Of a DNA stretch of 64,000 bases, positions 44,694 through 54,547 are shown one piece after another. The stretch is from NCBI GenBank assembly GCA_020630915.1, contig JAHDIF010000002.1, positions 331,956-395,955 on the forward strand, in the 5' to 3' direction. Each line of letters starts with the position of its first letter. The first letter of the stretch is position 1. Under the pieces are notes generated by a model that made no database searches, was not told the DNA's origin, and saw only the letters and a program-made list of their open reading frames with translations. The stretch is from Dokdonia sp. (GTDB lineage: Bacteria; Bacteroidota; Bacteroidia; Flavobacteriales; Flavobacteriaceae). A program made the translations under genes and the position numbers.

Positions 44694-47600
44694 ATGAATG
44701 TAAAAACTAAGTTTTCTTTAGTATTTTTCTTTCTGAGTGGAGCTTTTCTTTTTGCTCAAAACAGTTATGAACTAAATGGAACTGTTACCTCGGCAGCTGA
44801 TGGAATTGCCATCCCAGGAGTGAATGTGAAGTTAGTAGGGTCACAAACTGGAGCTTCCACGGATTTTGACGGAAACTATCAAATTCAAGTGTCCAATGGA
44901 GATGTGCTTCAGTTTTCTTATGTAGGTTTTACAACACAAACTATTGAGATTACTGGTCAAACTGAGCAAAACGTGGCTCTTCAAATTGACAATGCGTTAG
45001 AGGAAGTAGTTGTTGTAGGTTATGGTACAAGAAAAAAATCACATCTTACGGGTGCTATCGCACAAATTAAAGGTGAAGACATCGCTGCAATACAAGCTAA
45101 CCGTGTTGACGATGCCCTAGCTGGTAAACTCTCAGGTGTACTGATTCAAAATCAAAGCGGAGAGCCTGGGGCTGATCCAAGAATTCAAATTAGAGCTGCC
45201 GCTTCTCTCTCGGGTGATTCAGGTCCATTAATTGTTGTAGATGGCTATCCTATATCTGGCAATTTGGCAACAGTAAATCCAAATGACATAGAGAGTATAG
45301 AGGTGCTCAAGGATGCTGCTTCTGCGGCAATTTATGGTTCAAGAGGGGCGAATGGCGTTGTTCTTGTAACAACCAAAAAAGGAAAATCCGGTAAATTAAA
45401 TTTTAGTTACAATACTTTTTTTAGTGCATCTAGAAAGTATGTAGATGACATAGAAATGTTAAAAACGGCGGGAGAATGGGCTTCTGAACTACAAACAAGC
45501 GCTTATAATCTTTCTCAGGTAGATCCACAATTATTAAATTATAGGTTAAATGCATTTGCAAATGCACCAGATGTCATAAGTGTGGAAGATTGGTTATTTA
45601 AAAATGGATCAACAAACAGCCATGACCTTAGCGTGAGTGGAGGTTCTGATAATACAAAATTTTTTGCTTCTATTGGGTATTTAGATACTGATGGCGTGGC
45701 ACAAACTCAAGGCTTTAAAAGGTATAATGCCCGTATCAATGTAGACACTAATTTAAATGATAAATTAAAAGCTGGAATTGCTTTAAACGGTTTTTATAGT
45801 CGTCAAGACATATTAGCTTGGGATCAGAGAGATTTGCTAAGGGCTTATAGTATAAGTCCTATTTATCATACAGACGCTTCCATAGCCTTTGTACAACAAC
45901 TAGATGCACAAAGACAAGCGCTTTCGGATGGAGGATTAGATCTTGCCAATTTAGACAGAACTTTTGATCAAGACAGGAGAGGTATTGGTTTAGACCCAAC
46001 TAGTATTTATTCTTTACAACCAGGAGATTATGTGCACGATTGGCACTATGGAAGAAACCAGAACGGAATTGGAGGTACAGGTGATGCAGGCGTGGCTGCT
46101 AAACTGGATAACTCAGACAGATGGGTAAAAACATACTTTGGTAACATGAATTCGTACCTACAATATAATCTCTTTGAAGGCTTAGATGTAAAGACAGTTT
46201 TTGGTGCAGATTTAAGAGACAGAGAACAATATTTTTATAGGGGGATATTGTCTGATGGAAGGCAACGTTCTACAGCAACAAACTTAGATATATTAGCAAC
46301 TAAAATTTCAACAGTCCTAAGTGAAACTACTTTAAATTATGCCAAAGTTTTTGGGAAACACGATATTTCTGCAATAGCTGGTTTCGAATTTCAAAACACT
46401 TATAGGAAAGGTACTTTTACAGAAGGTAATAATGTGCCATTTGGGGTACCTTTAAATTATGATTTATTTGATGCGGCTGATGTACTTGTTACTCGAATAG
46501 ATGAAACATCATCTAGAAGGAGTATTTTTGGAAGAGTTAATTATGCCTTTGATGACAAATACTTGGCCTCTATATCTCTAAGAAGAGATGGTGATTCCCG
46601 CTTCGGAAAAAACCAACAATTTCAAACTTTCCCTGCCATTTCTCTAGGATGGAATGCACATAATGAAGCCTTCATGGAAGATAACGAATTAATAAGTCTG
46701 TTAAAATTAAGATTTAGTACAGGATCTCTTGGAACCACATCTTTCTTAGGAGCTTATGATGCTTTAAGCCTTATACCTGTTGGTCAAACTAGTTTAGGGA
46801 CAGGTTTCTTACTACCAAATAACTTAGCAAATCAGGACTTAACTTGGCAAACTAATACAGAAACTAATTACGGTGTCGATTTAGGCGTTAAAAAGAACCG
46901 TTTTAGGTTCAGTATGGATTACTATACTTCTGATATTGAAGATATGTTAATTAACCAATCAGTTTCTGAAGTTATTGGAACACCTCAGATAATACTTAAT
47001 CGAGGAGATGTGACAAGTTCAGGTTTAGAATTTGAATTAAACGCAAATCTAATAAACAACGATAATTTCTCATGGAGTATGGGGGCAAATTTATCTACAG
47101 TTCAAACAGAAATAACCAGTTTAGGTAATTTAGATGAATTACCGCGTCAAGTCTATGGTGGTCCTTCAGGAAGAGGTCCAGAATTTAGAAATTATGTAGG
47201 TGGCGAAATAGGCGAGATGTGGGGTTACCAAGTGGTTAGAGAGGTTGAACCTGTACATATGGCAGATCCAACAAGAGCCGTTGGAAATGGAAGTGGATAT
47301 TGGTATGTTGTAGATCAAAATGGTGATGGCGAAATTACATACGAAGAGGATTATGTAAAGTTAGGTTCTGCAAATCCGGATTTTTATTGGGGTTTGAACA
47401 GTAACATGAATTATAAAGACTTTGACTTTTCATTTCAATTGCAAGGGTCCCAAGGTGCAGAAGTTTATAACATTGACCCTATTTACTGGAAAACACAATT
47501 TGGAAGAAGTTTATAACATTGACCCTATTTACTGGAAAACACAATTTGGAAGAGGTTTGCAACCTGATTTTGATGCTGATGGAGATGGAATTGCTGACGC

Positions 47601-47919
47601 CAATGGTTTACATTACGAACAAACAAGAAATGCTCACGGATCTGGAATTCAAGATGCATCGTTTATTGCTTTAAGAAACATTACTTTAGGTTATACTTTA
47701 AGACCAGAGTGGCTGGAAGAAACAGGTATAGGTTCATTAAGAGCTTATGTAGCAGCTACGAATTTACTCTACATCATGGGTAGTGACTATACATCTTTTA
47801 ACCCAGAAGGTGTTGAGACAACAAATAGTAATTATGGAGGTCCTACCACTTATGGTTATCAAGAAGGGGCAAGCCCTATTGTGAGAAGTTTTACTCTTGG
47901 TTTAAATGTTAATTTTTAA
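44694..47919 (+). pseudogene. SusC-like TonB-dependent receptor, frameshifted by a 46-bp duplication
   Basis: The frame encodes a signal peptide, a carboxypeptidase-regulatory-like domain (about 24-110), a plug with VVVVGYGTRKKSHLTGAI and most of the beta-barrel. It stops at 47516, after 940 residues. The cause is a perfect 46-bp tandem repeat (47461-47506 and 47507-47552). The remainder continues in the next frame to FTLGLNVNF at 47919, the expected end of a SusC barrel. Removing one copy restores a protein of about 1059 aa. As drawn, the last barrel strands are lost, so the receptor should be inactive or unstable unless the repeat is an assembly error or varies in the population. Confidence 0.9.
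47461..47552 (+). repeat. Perfect 46-bp tandem duplication inside susC gene 1
   Basis: Two adjacent identical 46-bp units. Because 46 is not a multiple of three, the second unit shifts the frame and brings in a TAA stop at 47514-47516. The 46-bp periodicity extends two bases before and one base after the pair. Confidence 0.97.
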
Positions 47920-47930
47920 TTAGAAAAATT

Positions 47931-49247
47931 ATGAAAAAATTAAAATATATTGGTTTGGGACTATTGGCTATTTTAGCTGTAGTCGCGTGTGATAATGACT
48001 TAGATCAAACGCCACCATTACAAGTTGAATCTAGTACGTTAACAGATTATGCAAGTGTTTTAAATGCAGCCTATCATTACCATACTGGTACATGTACACC
48101 ATTAGCTGTAATGGGAGACTTTAGAGCAGATAATGCGCTAATGGACGAAGAACCGTATCCTGCATTTGATAGATATAATAGTGATTTAGCTGGCGGTGAT
48201 TTAGTGGAGCAATTTTTTCGTCCATTTTACAGTAACCTGTATAAATCGATTTTAAGTGCTAATAATGTCATTGAAAATTCAACGGATATTAACGAGGTAG
48301 CAGAAGCCAAGTTTTTAAGGGCTCTATCCTATTTTAAACTGGTTAAAGTTTTTGGAGATGTAACCGTAATTCTTACACCCCAACCGGACATATCTGAAAT
48401 CCCGCTTGTTGACTTAACAAGAAAACCAGCTGCTGATGTATATTCTAATATTATTATTCCAGATTTACAAGACGCTATTGCTGACTTGACAAATAGTGTC
48501 GCTAGTGGTCGTGCTAGCGCACTGGCTGCTCGTGGAGTTTTAGGTCAAGTTTATATGTATCAAGGAAATTATGGAAATGCAGAAACCCAACTTGCTACTG
48601 TTATTACTGAAGCGAGTGCAGAAGGGGTATTATTAGAGGCAAATTTTGCAGATGTGGTAACTGATTCAAGTTCTGAAGTAATTTTTGCAACTCAAGTATC
48701 TTCTTCGGTTTCAGATGAATATGGTTTTACAGAGTTTCCCGCCTGGTTTGCTGGTGATGATACTAAAGCACCACTTCCACTAGATGCAGATTTAACTGCG
48801 GCTTTTGATGCTGCTGGTGATACTGTAAGAAAGGGACTTACAATTGACACAGAAGATAGTGTTGGTGTAAAATATTTAGGTGGTCTAGAACAAGACTGGA
48901 TAGAGTTAAGGTTGTCCGACGTCATATTGATGTATGCAGAAGCACTAAATGAAAATAACGTACCTGCATCTACTGTCCTTCCTTTATTAGATGATATAAG
49001 AACAAGAGCAGGTTTACCAAGCTTAACTGGAACCGCTTCTACTCAGGTAGAAGTAAGACAGGCTATTGCAGATGAGCGAAGACTGGAATTAGCCTTTGAA
49101 GGACACAGATGGTTCGATTTAGTAAGAACAGGAACTGTAGATTCTGAAATGGGAGAAACTGTAAATTCTAATTATCACGTATTTCCAATCCCAAATTCAG
49201 AAATACTTGCTAGCGATGGTGTGATTACACAAAATCCTGGATATTAA
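47931..49247 (+). CDS. SusD-like surface lipoprotein, pair 1
   Basis: The 438-aa protein has a lipoprotein signal (LAILAVVAC) followed by DNDLDQTPP, a SusD-type N-terminus with VIENSTDINEVAEAKFLRALSYFKLVKVFGD and the C-terminal RRLELAFEGHRWFDLVRTG motif. It caps the SusC barrel at the cell surface and binds the glycan. It starts 11 bp after its susC partner and is intact. Confidence 0.9.
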   Translation: MKKLKYIGLGLLAILAVVACDNDLDQTPPLQVESSTLTDYASVLNAAYHYHTGTCTPLAVMGDFRADNALMDEEPYPAFDRYNSDLAGGDLVEQFFRPFYSNLYKSILSANNVIENSTDINEVAEAKFLRALSYFKLVKVFGDVTVILTPQPDISEIPLVDLTRKPAADVYSNIIIPDLQDAIADLTNSVASGRASALAARGVLGQVYMYQGNYGNAETQLATVITEASAEGVLLEANFADVVTDSSSEVIFATQVSSSVSDEYGFTEFPAWFAGDDTKAPLPLDADLTAAFDAAGDTVRKGLTIDTEDSVGVKYLGGLEQDWIELRLSDVILMYAEALNENNVPASTVLPLLDDIRTRAGLPSLTGTASTQVEVRQAIADERRLELAFEGHRWFDLVRTGTVDSEMGETVNSNYHVFPIPNSEILASDGVITQNPGY

Positions 49248-49334
49248 TCCTGTTTAATTCATAGAAACTTAGTTAAAAAATATATTATTTGAATAATAGA
49301 GAATTGATTTAGTTAGCTATTAAATTTTGTTCAA

Positions 49335-49374
49335 AGTTTTACTGGTCAAAAAAAGGCCAGTAAAACTTTTTTTT
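49335..49374 (+). terminator. Rho-independent terminator of the first susCD operon
   Basis: Arms around GTTTTACTGG and CCAGTAAAAC form a long stem, followed by eight T residues. Confidence 0.9.
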
Positions 49375-49433
49375 GTAGAATAGAGATTTGTGGAATTTTG
49401 AAATAGTACTTTTTGGAAAACTATAATTGCATA

Positions 49434-49615
49434 GATTACATTTTACGTCTCTTGATGAATCTGAATTTAGACCTTTGGTAGACATAAGAATATAGTTAGA
49501 ATTAACGACGGTTCTGTTAGCTGGGTTGCATAGAAGTGATGAAGATCTAAGAAAAAAGTTAGAGGTACTAGACGCTTATACTGATACTTCATATATCGCT
49601 TTCGCGAAAGCATAA
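49434..49615 (+). pseudogene. Remnant of a second gntR (FadR-type) regulator gene
   Basis: Translation in pieces gives DYILR, then after a 2-bp insertion LDESEFRPLVDIRI, a TAG stop (49493-49495) and LELTTVLLAGLHRSDEDLR. This aligns with about 60 percent identity to residues 91-140 of the intact regulator at 56509. The frame then fuses with the palindrome that follows the intact gene. The missing part corresponds to a 287-bp deletion between TATATAGATA repeats still present in the intact gene (56920-56929 and 57207-57216). DNA similarity continues to about 49690. Confidence 0.88.
49598..49611. repeat. Dispersed palindrome (copy 13, exact)
   Basis: Exact core at the end of the gntR remnant, in the same position relative to gntR as copy 14 behind the intact gene. 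Both are followed by CATAAACTC. Confidence 0.95.
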
Positions 49616-49762
49616 ACTCCACAAAACATATAGTTTACTTAGATATTCATTTTGGAATGATATAGAATATCATTATCACTTGGAGAATAAAAATCATTTC
49701 CAATGTTATACTATTATGACATTGTAGGCTTCCCCTTTTTGTAAAGATATTTTGTAATTGGT
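49616..49762. other. Duplicated gntR-downstream flank, non-coding
   Basis: The first 75 bases align with the intergenic region after the intact gntR (both contain TCATTTTGGAATG at the same distance from the palindrome). The rest, up to the susC promoter region, holds nothing I recognise. Confidence 0.7.
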
Positions 49763-49783
49763 GAAATTTTAACAAGCATATCT

Positions 49784-49814
49784 TTGCTTTAACAAATAAT
49801 TATTACCATATTTG
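49784..49814 (+). promoter_or_regulatory. Promoter of susC gene 2
   Basis: TTG at 49784-49786 and CATATTTG at 49807-49814, spaced 20 bp as before susC gene 1. Confidence 0.6.
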
Positions 49815-49850
49815 GTAAACCAAACTGGTAAACCAATTTGGCTAACCAAT
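49811..49850 (+). promoter_or_regulatory. Triple operator upstream of susC gene 2
   Basis: TTTGGTAAACCAAA (49811-49824), CTGGTAAACCAA (49825-49836) and TTGGCTAACCAA (49838-49849), centres 13 bp apart. It is nearly identical to the susC gene 1 operator. Confidence 0.85.
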
Positions 49851-50025
49851 AGAAATGGGAGGTCTCGAGATCGTCCTTATTTAATAACAACTTCTGGTAG
49901 GAAGTAGGATAAGCTGAAAAATGCTTGCTTATTGCGAAGTGTTAAATGATATATATAGAGCGATAAGAAAATTTTTTCTACGAATTATTCATTAAACTAA
50001 TTAATTCAATTTTAAATCACTAATT
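49851..50025 (+). promoter_or_regulatory. Conserved 5' leader of susC gene 2
   Basis: This 175-nt leader shares ACTTCTGGTAGGAAGTA and a downstream AAGC/GCTT hairpin with the susC gene 1 leader, where the corresponding stem is TAAG/CTTA. The stem changes on both sides, which supports an RNA structure. The last bases and the first coding bases form a 37-base identical run between the two genes. Confidence 0.5.
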
Positions 50026-53000
50026 ATGAATGTAAAAACTAAGTTTTCTTTAGTATTCTTGCTTTTGTGCAGCGCTCTCATGATTGCCCAAAATGGACTT
50101 GAACGCAAAGGAACAGTTACATCATCACAGGATGGAGGTCCCATACCTGGTGTAAACGTAAGTGTTGTAGGAGCTTCTGGCGGTGCATCTACCGATTTTG
50201 ACGGTAATTATACTATTAACGCTTCAAATGGGGAGGTGCTTCAATTTTCTTATGTAGGTTTTAAAACACAATTAGTGACCGTAGGGTCTGAGATACAAGT
50301 TAATGTGGTTTTAGAGTTAGACAACGAGCTTCTAGATGAGGTCGTTGTTATAGGATATGGTACACAATCGCGTGCAGAAGTAACCGCAGCTGTAGGGAAA
50401 GTGAAGAATGAAGATTTAGACCAAATTGCTGTGGGAACTGCAGAAGAGGCTCTTGTAGGGCAAGTTGCGGGACTTAATATTCAAGCAACTGAGTCTGAAG
50501 CTGGTTCTGCGGCTACTATAACTGTTCGTGGTGTAGGGTCTATATCAGGAAATAGTGCTCCCTTATTAGTTGTAGATGGTGTAGTTCTAGAAAGTGATTT
50601 TCTTTCAAGTATAGATGTAAATGATATACAGTCTGTAGAAGTTCTTAAAGATGCCGCATCTGCATCTATTTATGGTTCACGAGCTGCAGGAGGTGTTTTA
50701 CTAATAACTACCAAAGAAGGTAAAGAAGGTGAGACTAAGTTTAGCTATAATACTTTTACTGGTGTGAAAGAGGCTCATAAAAGTGAAGCTTATGACACAA
50801 GTGTGGCTGATTGGCATAGGCGAGAGCAACAAGCTCTTGGAGAGTTAAGTCCACGTTCTCAGTACAGAGAATTAATTGGTATAGACCAGTCTTGGCAGGA
50901 CAGAGTTTTTGATGGCGGTATTATAGAAAGCCATTTCTTAAGTGCAAGAGGTGGTAGTAAAAGAACTAAATTCTCTACTTCTATGGCTTATGTTCATGAT
51001 GAAGGAGTGTTAGTGACTGACGATTTTAAAAAGTATAATTTTAAATTAAAAATTGACACTAAGGTGAATGATAAGTTTAAATTTGGTGCTAACATAGCAC
51101 CTTCTTATACAAAAAGAAGACGTTTTGACGGTTCTGTTCATGATATCTTAAGACAGCAACCATGGTTGCCAACATATCACGATGAAAATACAATACAATT
51201 TGTAGATTTTAATGCTTTTCCAGGAGTGCAAATAGGAGATTATGCGAAAGAAAGACATTTTGATAATTATGATCTCTTTGGTGACGGTGGTGATGTAGAC
51301 CTTAGTAGTACTTCTAATACAAATCCGCTTGCTAAAGTATTAGAGAGAAACAATACTGAAGGGAGATTTAGATTATATGGGAAGTTCTATGGGCAATATG
51401 AAATTGCAAAAGGATTACAGGCTCGTTTATCTATAGGAGGTGATTATGATAACAGAAGAAGAAGAATTTATGACGGTGTATTAGCATCTAGAAATGGTGC
51501 TGCAGATGCTGCATTAGAACTTCAAAGTAGAGATCGTATACATACAGTTGTCGAAGGATTGCTTACATACAACACTTCTTTTGGTGATCATAACCTTGAT
51601 ATCGTTGGTGGTGCTTCGGCTGAAAATTTTGATACTGCAGAGGAACAAGTAACAGGAATTGGATTTGCAAATGACTTATTACAAACTCTTACAAACGCGA
51701 CAATTGTTTCAGAGAAATTATCTTATAGAGTTGAACAACGTTTATTATCATTTTTTAGTAGAGCAAACTGGTCTTATCAAAGTAAGTACCTAGCCTCACT
51801 GAGTGTGAGAACAGACGCCAGTTCTGTTTTTGGAGTTAATAATAAATATGGATTTTTTCCATCGGCCTCTTTTGGTTGGAATGTTGCTAGGGAGAATTTT
51901 CTTAGCGAGAGCGATATAGTAAATGATTTAAAACTGCGTGTTAGCTACGGTTTTAGTGGTAATACTAATCTTAATACAGGCGATGTTATAATTGATAATT
52001 ATCCATCATTACAATTATTCGGTCCACAAACTTTTGTGCAAGATGGTGTTGCTGTTACTGGATTTGCCCCTATTAATATCCCGAATCCTGATCTTAAATG
52101 GGAACGTTCGCAAGAAACAAACGTTGGTGTTGATTTTGGATTTTTCGGTAATGTTGTTTCTGGTGCCGTAGATGTTTATAATAAGACTAGTGATCAACTA
52201 TTATTAAGTGTACCAGTAAGTACAACAACAGGTTTCCGTGAAGCGCTTCAAAATATTGGTGAAGTTGTAAATAGAGGTATAGAACTAGAATTAAGAACTA
52301 GAAATGTTTCTAATCAAAATTTTAGATGGACTACTACTTTGTTAGCCTCTAAAAATGAGAATGAACTTACCGATTTTGGTGGAGCTAGTGGTCTTATTAC
52401 TAACGTAGATGATAAGAGGGCTGCAGAGTGGATCAATCTAGAAGGGCAACCTATTTCTTCATTCTATGGTTTTGTAGTGGATAAAGAAATACCATTAGAA
52501 TTTATTGCTGACCCTTTTAGATTAGTAGGAGGTCAGACTCAAGATGTATATGTAAAAGATTTAAATGGAGATGGTGTAATTGATGATGATGATAAGACAA
52601 TTATTGGAGACCCTTATCCAGATTTGATTTGGAGTATCGCAAATGATTTTAAATATAAAAACTTTGATGCGAGCTTTACTTTTCAGGGTAGCTGGGGAGG
52701 ACAGGTTAGAAATATGACTGATCAGTATATCTTTAATCATTTTAATAGTTCGCAAGATTTTGTGCCAACGACAACACCAGATCAAGGGTTTATCAGAGAG
52801 AAAATTTTTACAGATGCCATTATTCAAGACGCTTCATATGTGGCATTACGTACACTTAGTTTAGGATATACGCTTGATCGAGATTTGTCAAGTAAAATAG
52901 GTATTTCTAAAGCTCGTGTGTATGCTTCAGGACAAAATTTACTATGGATTACTGCAGATGGTTACACTGGGTGGAATCCAGAAGCCATAAGAAATGAGGG

Positions 53001-53079
53001 TGTACTTAACCTCGGTTATCAAAGAGGAGGTTCTCCAGTGGCTCGAGTTGTTTCACTTGGAGTAAATGTTGAATTTTAA
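50026..53079 (+). CDS. SusC-like TonB-dependent receptor, pair 2
   Basis: The 1017-aa protein has a signal peptide (MNVKTKFSLVFLLLCSALMIAQ), a carboxypeptidase-regulatory-like domain, a plug (VVVIGYGTQSRAEVTAAVGKV, GSISGNSAPLLVVDGV, IYGSRAAGGVLLITTKEG) and a full barrel ending VVSLGVNVEF. It imports oligosaccharides with its SusD partner, driven by TonB. It is intact, unlike pair 1, and so is the likely working alginate-oligomer receptor. Confidence 0.92.
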   Translation: MNVKTKFSLVFLLLCSALMIAQNGLERKGTVTSSQDGGPIPGVNVSVVGASGGASTDFDGNYTINASNGEVLQFSYVGFKTQLVTVGSEIQVNVVLELDNELLDEVVVIGYGTQSRAEVTAAVGKVKNEDLDQIAVGTAEEALVGQVAGLNIQATESEAGSAATITVRGVGSISGNSAPLLVVDGVVLESDFLSSIDVNDIQSVEVLKDAASASIYGSRAAGGVLLITTKEGKEGETKFSYNTFTGVKEAHKSEAYDTSVADWHRREQQALGELSPRSQYRELIGIDQSWQDRVFDGGIIESHFLSARGGSKRTKFSTSMAYVHDEGVLVTDDFKKYNFKLKIDTKVNDKFKFGANIAPSYTKRRRFDGSVHDILRQQPWLPTYHDENTIQFVDFNAFPGVQIGDYAKERHFDNYDLFGDGGDVDLSSTSNTNPLAKVLERNNTEGRFRLYGKFYGQYEIAKGLQARLSIGGDYDNRRRRIYDGVLASRNGAADAALELQSRDRIHTVVEGLLTYNTSFGDHNLDIVGGASAENFDTAEEQVTGIGFANDLLQTLTNATIVSEKLSYRVEQRLLSFFSRANWSYQSKYLASLSVRTDASSVFGVNNKYGFFPSASFGWNVARENFLSESDIVNDLKLRVSYGFSGNTNLNTGDVIIDNYPSLQLFGPQTFVQDGVAVTGFAPINIPNPDLKWERSQETNVGVDFGFFGNVVSGAVDVYNKTSDQLLLSVPVSTTTGFREALQNIGEVVNRGIELELRTRNVSNQNFRWTTTLLASKNENELTDFGGASGLITNVDDKRAAEWINLEGQPISSFYGFVVDKEIPLEFIADPFRLVGGQTQDVYVKDLNGDGVIDDDDKTIIGDPYPDLIWSIANDFKYKNFDASFTFQGSWGGQVRNMTDQYIFNHFNSSQDFVPTTTPDQGFIREKIFTDAIIQDASYVALRTLSLGYTLDRDLSSKIGISKARVYASGQNLLWITADGYTGWNPEAIRNEGVLNLGYQRGGSPVARVVSLGVNVEF

Positions 53080-53091
53080 AAAGAATTAAAT

Positions 53092-54528
53092 ATGAAAAAT
53101 TATAAAATTTTAATATTCGTTTTGATTGCAGGATTTTGCTTGTCGTGCGAACCAGAATTTTTGAACCCGACGCCAGATTCGGCGATTTCTGGTGAAAATT
53201 TTCCTTCAAGTGAGCAAGAATTAGAATTTCTAGTAAATTCAATTTATGATGAGATTAAAGGTGTAAATAGTCTAGAAATTACCGATAATAATCTTAATCA
53301 TGGTGTTCAAAAAGAATTCTATATAACAGAGATGTTAAGTGATAATACAAGATCTAAAAGTGGGGAAGGGGAAGCTGCACAGGCAGACTTTTTCCAAATC
53401 GTATCTACTAATGGATTTGTTTTTGACTACTACAGAAGCTTTTATGCCGTAGTGTTTAGAGCTAACTTAGTTTTGGAAAATATTGAACTAGCTGGTGATA
53501 ATGCTTCACAAATTGAAGCAGAAGTACGTTTTTTAAGAGCTTATGCATATTTTAACTTAGTTAGATCTTTTGGAGATATTCCTTTAATATTGGAAACTAT
53601 AGGAATTGGCAATGCTGATGCACAATTTACGAGAGTAGCAACAAGTCAAGTTTACGATGCAATTATAGAAGACTTTACATTTGCTATTAATAACTTATCA
53701 GATGCAAATACAAATCGTTATAGAGCTTCTGTTCTTGCGGCAAAAGGTATGCTTGCAAAGGTTTATCTCACAACTGGCACAAATTACGGTGAGGCACAAG
53801 GGCTTTTAGAAGATATCATTATGAGTGAGAACTATGCTCTTGAACCAAATTTTAGAGATGTATTTTTTAATGAAGATAATTCCGAAACAATATTTTCTGT
53901 GGGTTATTTAGCAAGCGATACTTTTAATAGTCAAGATTTTTCAGCAGAAATGCTTAATAGTGTAGGTAGAACTTCCGGACAGAATTATGTAACAGATGAT
54001 ATGATCGCTGTGATGAACTCTGCTGGAGGAAATAGAACACAGTTTTCAATGCGAGTTGATCCGTTACAAATTACTCAAACACAGGTTATCAAATATTTAC
54101 CTACTGGTGATGAGGACTTAGAGATTCCAGAAACAAGCCCTAGTCCAAGACTAGCCGGTAATGACTTTATAGTTTTACGTTATGCAGATGTATTATTAAT
54201 GCACGCAGAAGCTATATTGGCAGGTAGTCAGTCTACAACATCTACTAATGCAATTGAGTCATTTCAGTTAGTAAGGGATAGAGCAGGCTTAACAGATCCA
54301 GTTTTAGAAATTACTAAGGAAAACTTGCTGTTAGAGCGAAGAGTAGAGCTAGCTTTTGAGAATCATCGTTTACACGATTTAAAAAGATTCGGTGTTGCTC
54401 AAGAAGTACTTGCCGCATATTCTGAAGCTATTGGTGGATCCTTTACAGGAACTGATTTACTTTTACCAATTCCTCAGTTCGAAATAAATTTAAGTAATGG
54501 ACTTTTAGAACAAAACCCAGGTTACTAA
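53092..54528 (+). CDS. SusD-like surface lipoprotein, pair 2
   Basis: The 478-aa lipoprotein (signal ending GFCLSC, then EPEFLNPTP) has the SusD tetratricopeptide-like helical core (AEVRFLRAYAYFNLVRSFGDIPL) and the terminal ERRVELAFENHRLHDLKRFG. It follows its susC after 12 bp and precedes the PKD protein by 19 bp. Confidence 0.92.
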   Translation: MKNYKILIFVLIAGFCLSCEPEFLNPTPDSAISGENFPSSEQELEFLVNSIYDEIKGVNSLEITDNNLNHGVQKEFYITEMLSDNTRSKSGEGEAAQADFFQIVSTNGFVFDYYRSFYAVVFRANLVLENIELAGDNASQIEAEVRFLRAYAYFNLVRSFGDIPLILETIGIGNADAQFTRVATSQVYDAIIEDFTFAINNLSDANTNRYRASVLAAKGMLAKVYLTTGTNYGEAQGLLEDIIMSENYALEPNFRDVFFNEDNSETIFSVGYLASDTFNSQDFSAEMLNSVGRTSGQNYVTDDMIAVMNSAGGNRTQFSMRVDPLQITQTQVIKYLPTGDEDLEIPETSPSPRLAGNDFIVLRYADVLLMHAEAILAGSQSTTSTNAIESFQLVRDRAGLTDPVLEITKENLLLERRVELAFENHRLHDLKRFGVAQEVLAAYSEAIGGSFTGTDLLLPIPQFEINLSNGLLEQNPGY

Positions 54529-54547
54529 GAAAATTAAAATTATAATT

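Noticed and set aside
47440-47560. Programmed ribosomal frameshift in susC
   Set aside because: The frame change is fully explained by the 46-bp perfect duplication; no slippery heptamer or downstream structure is evident.
47422-47919. A separate 165-aa gene after susC
   Set aside because: It is the C-terminal part of the same SusC barrel in the shifted frame; its apparent start lies inside susC coding sequence.
49499-49615. A small independent gene between the susCD operons
   Set aside because: The sequence aligns with the FCD domain of the nearby gntR and has a stop and an insertion, so it is a remnant.
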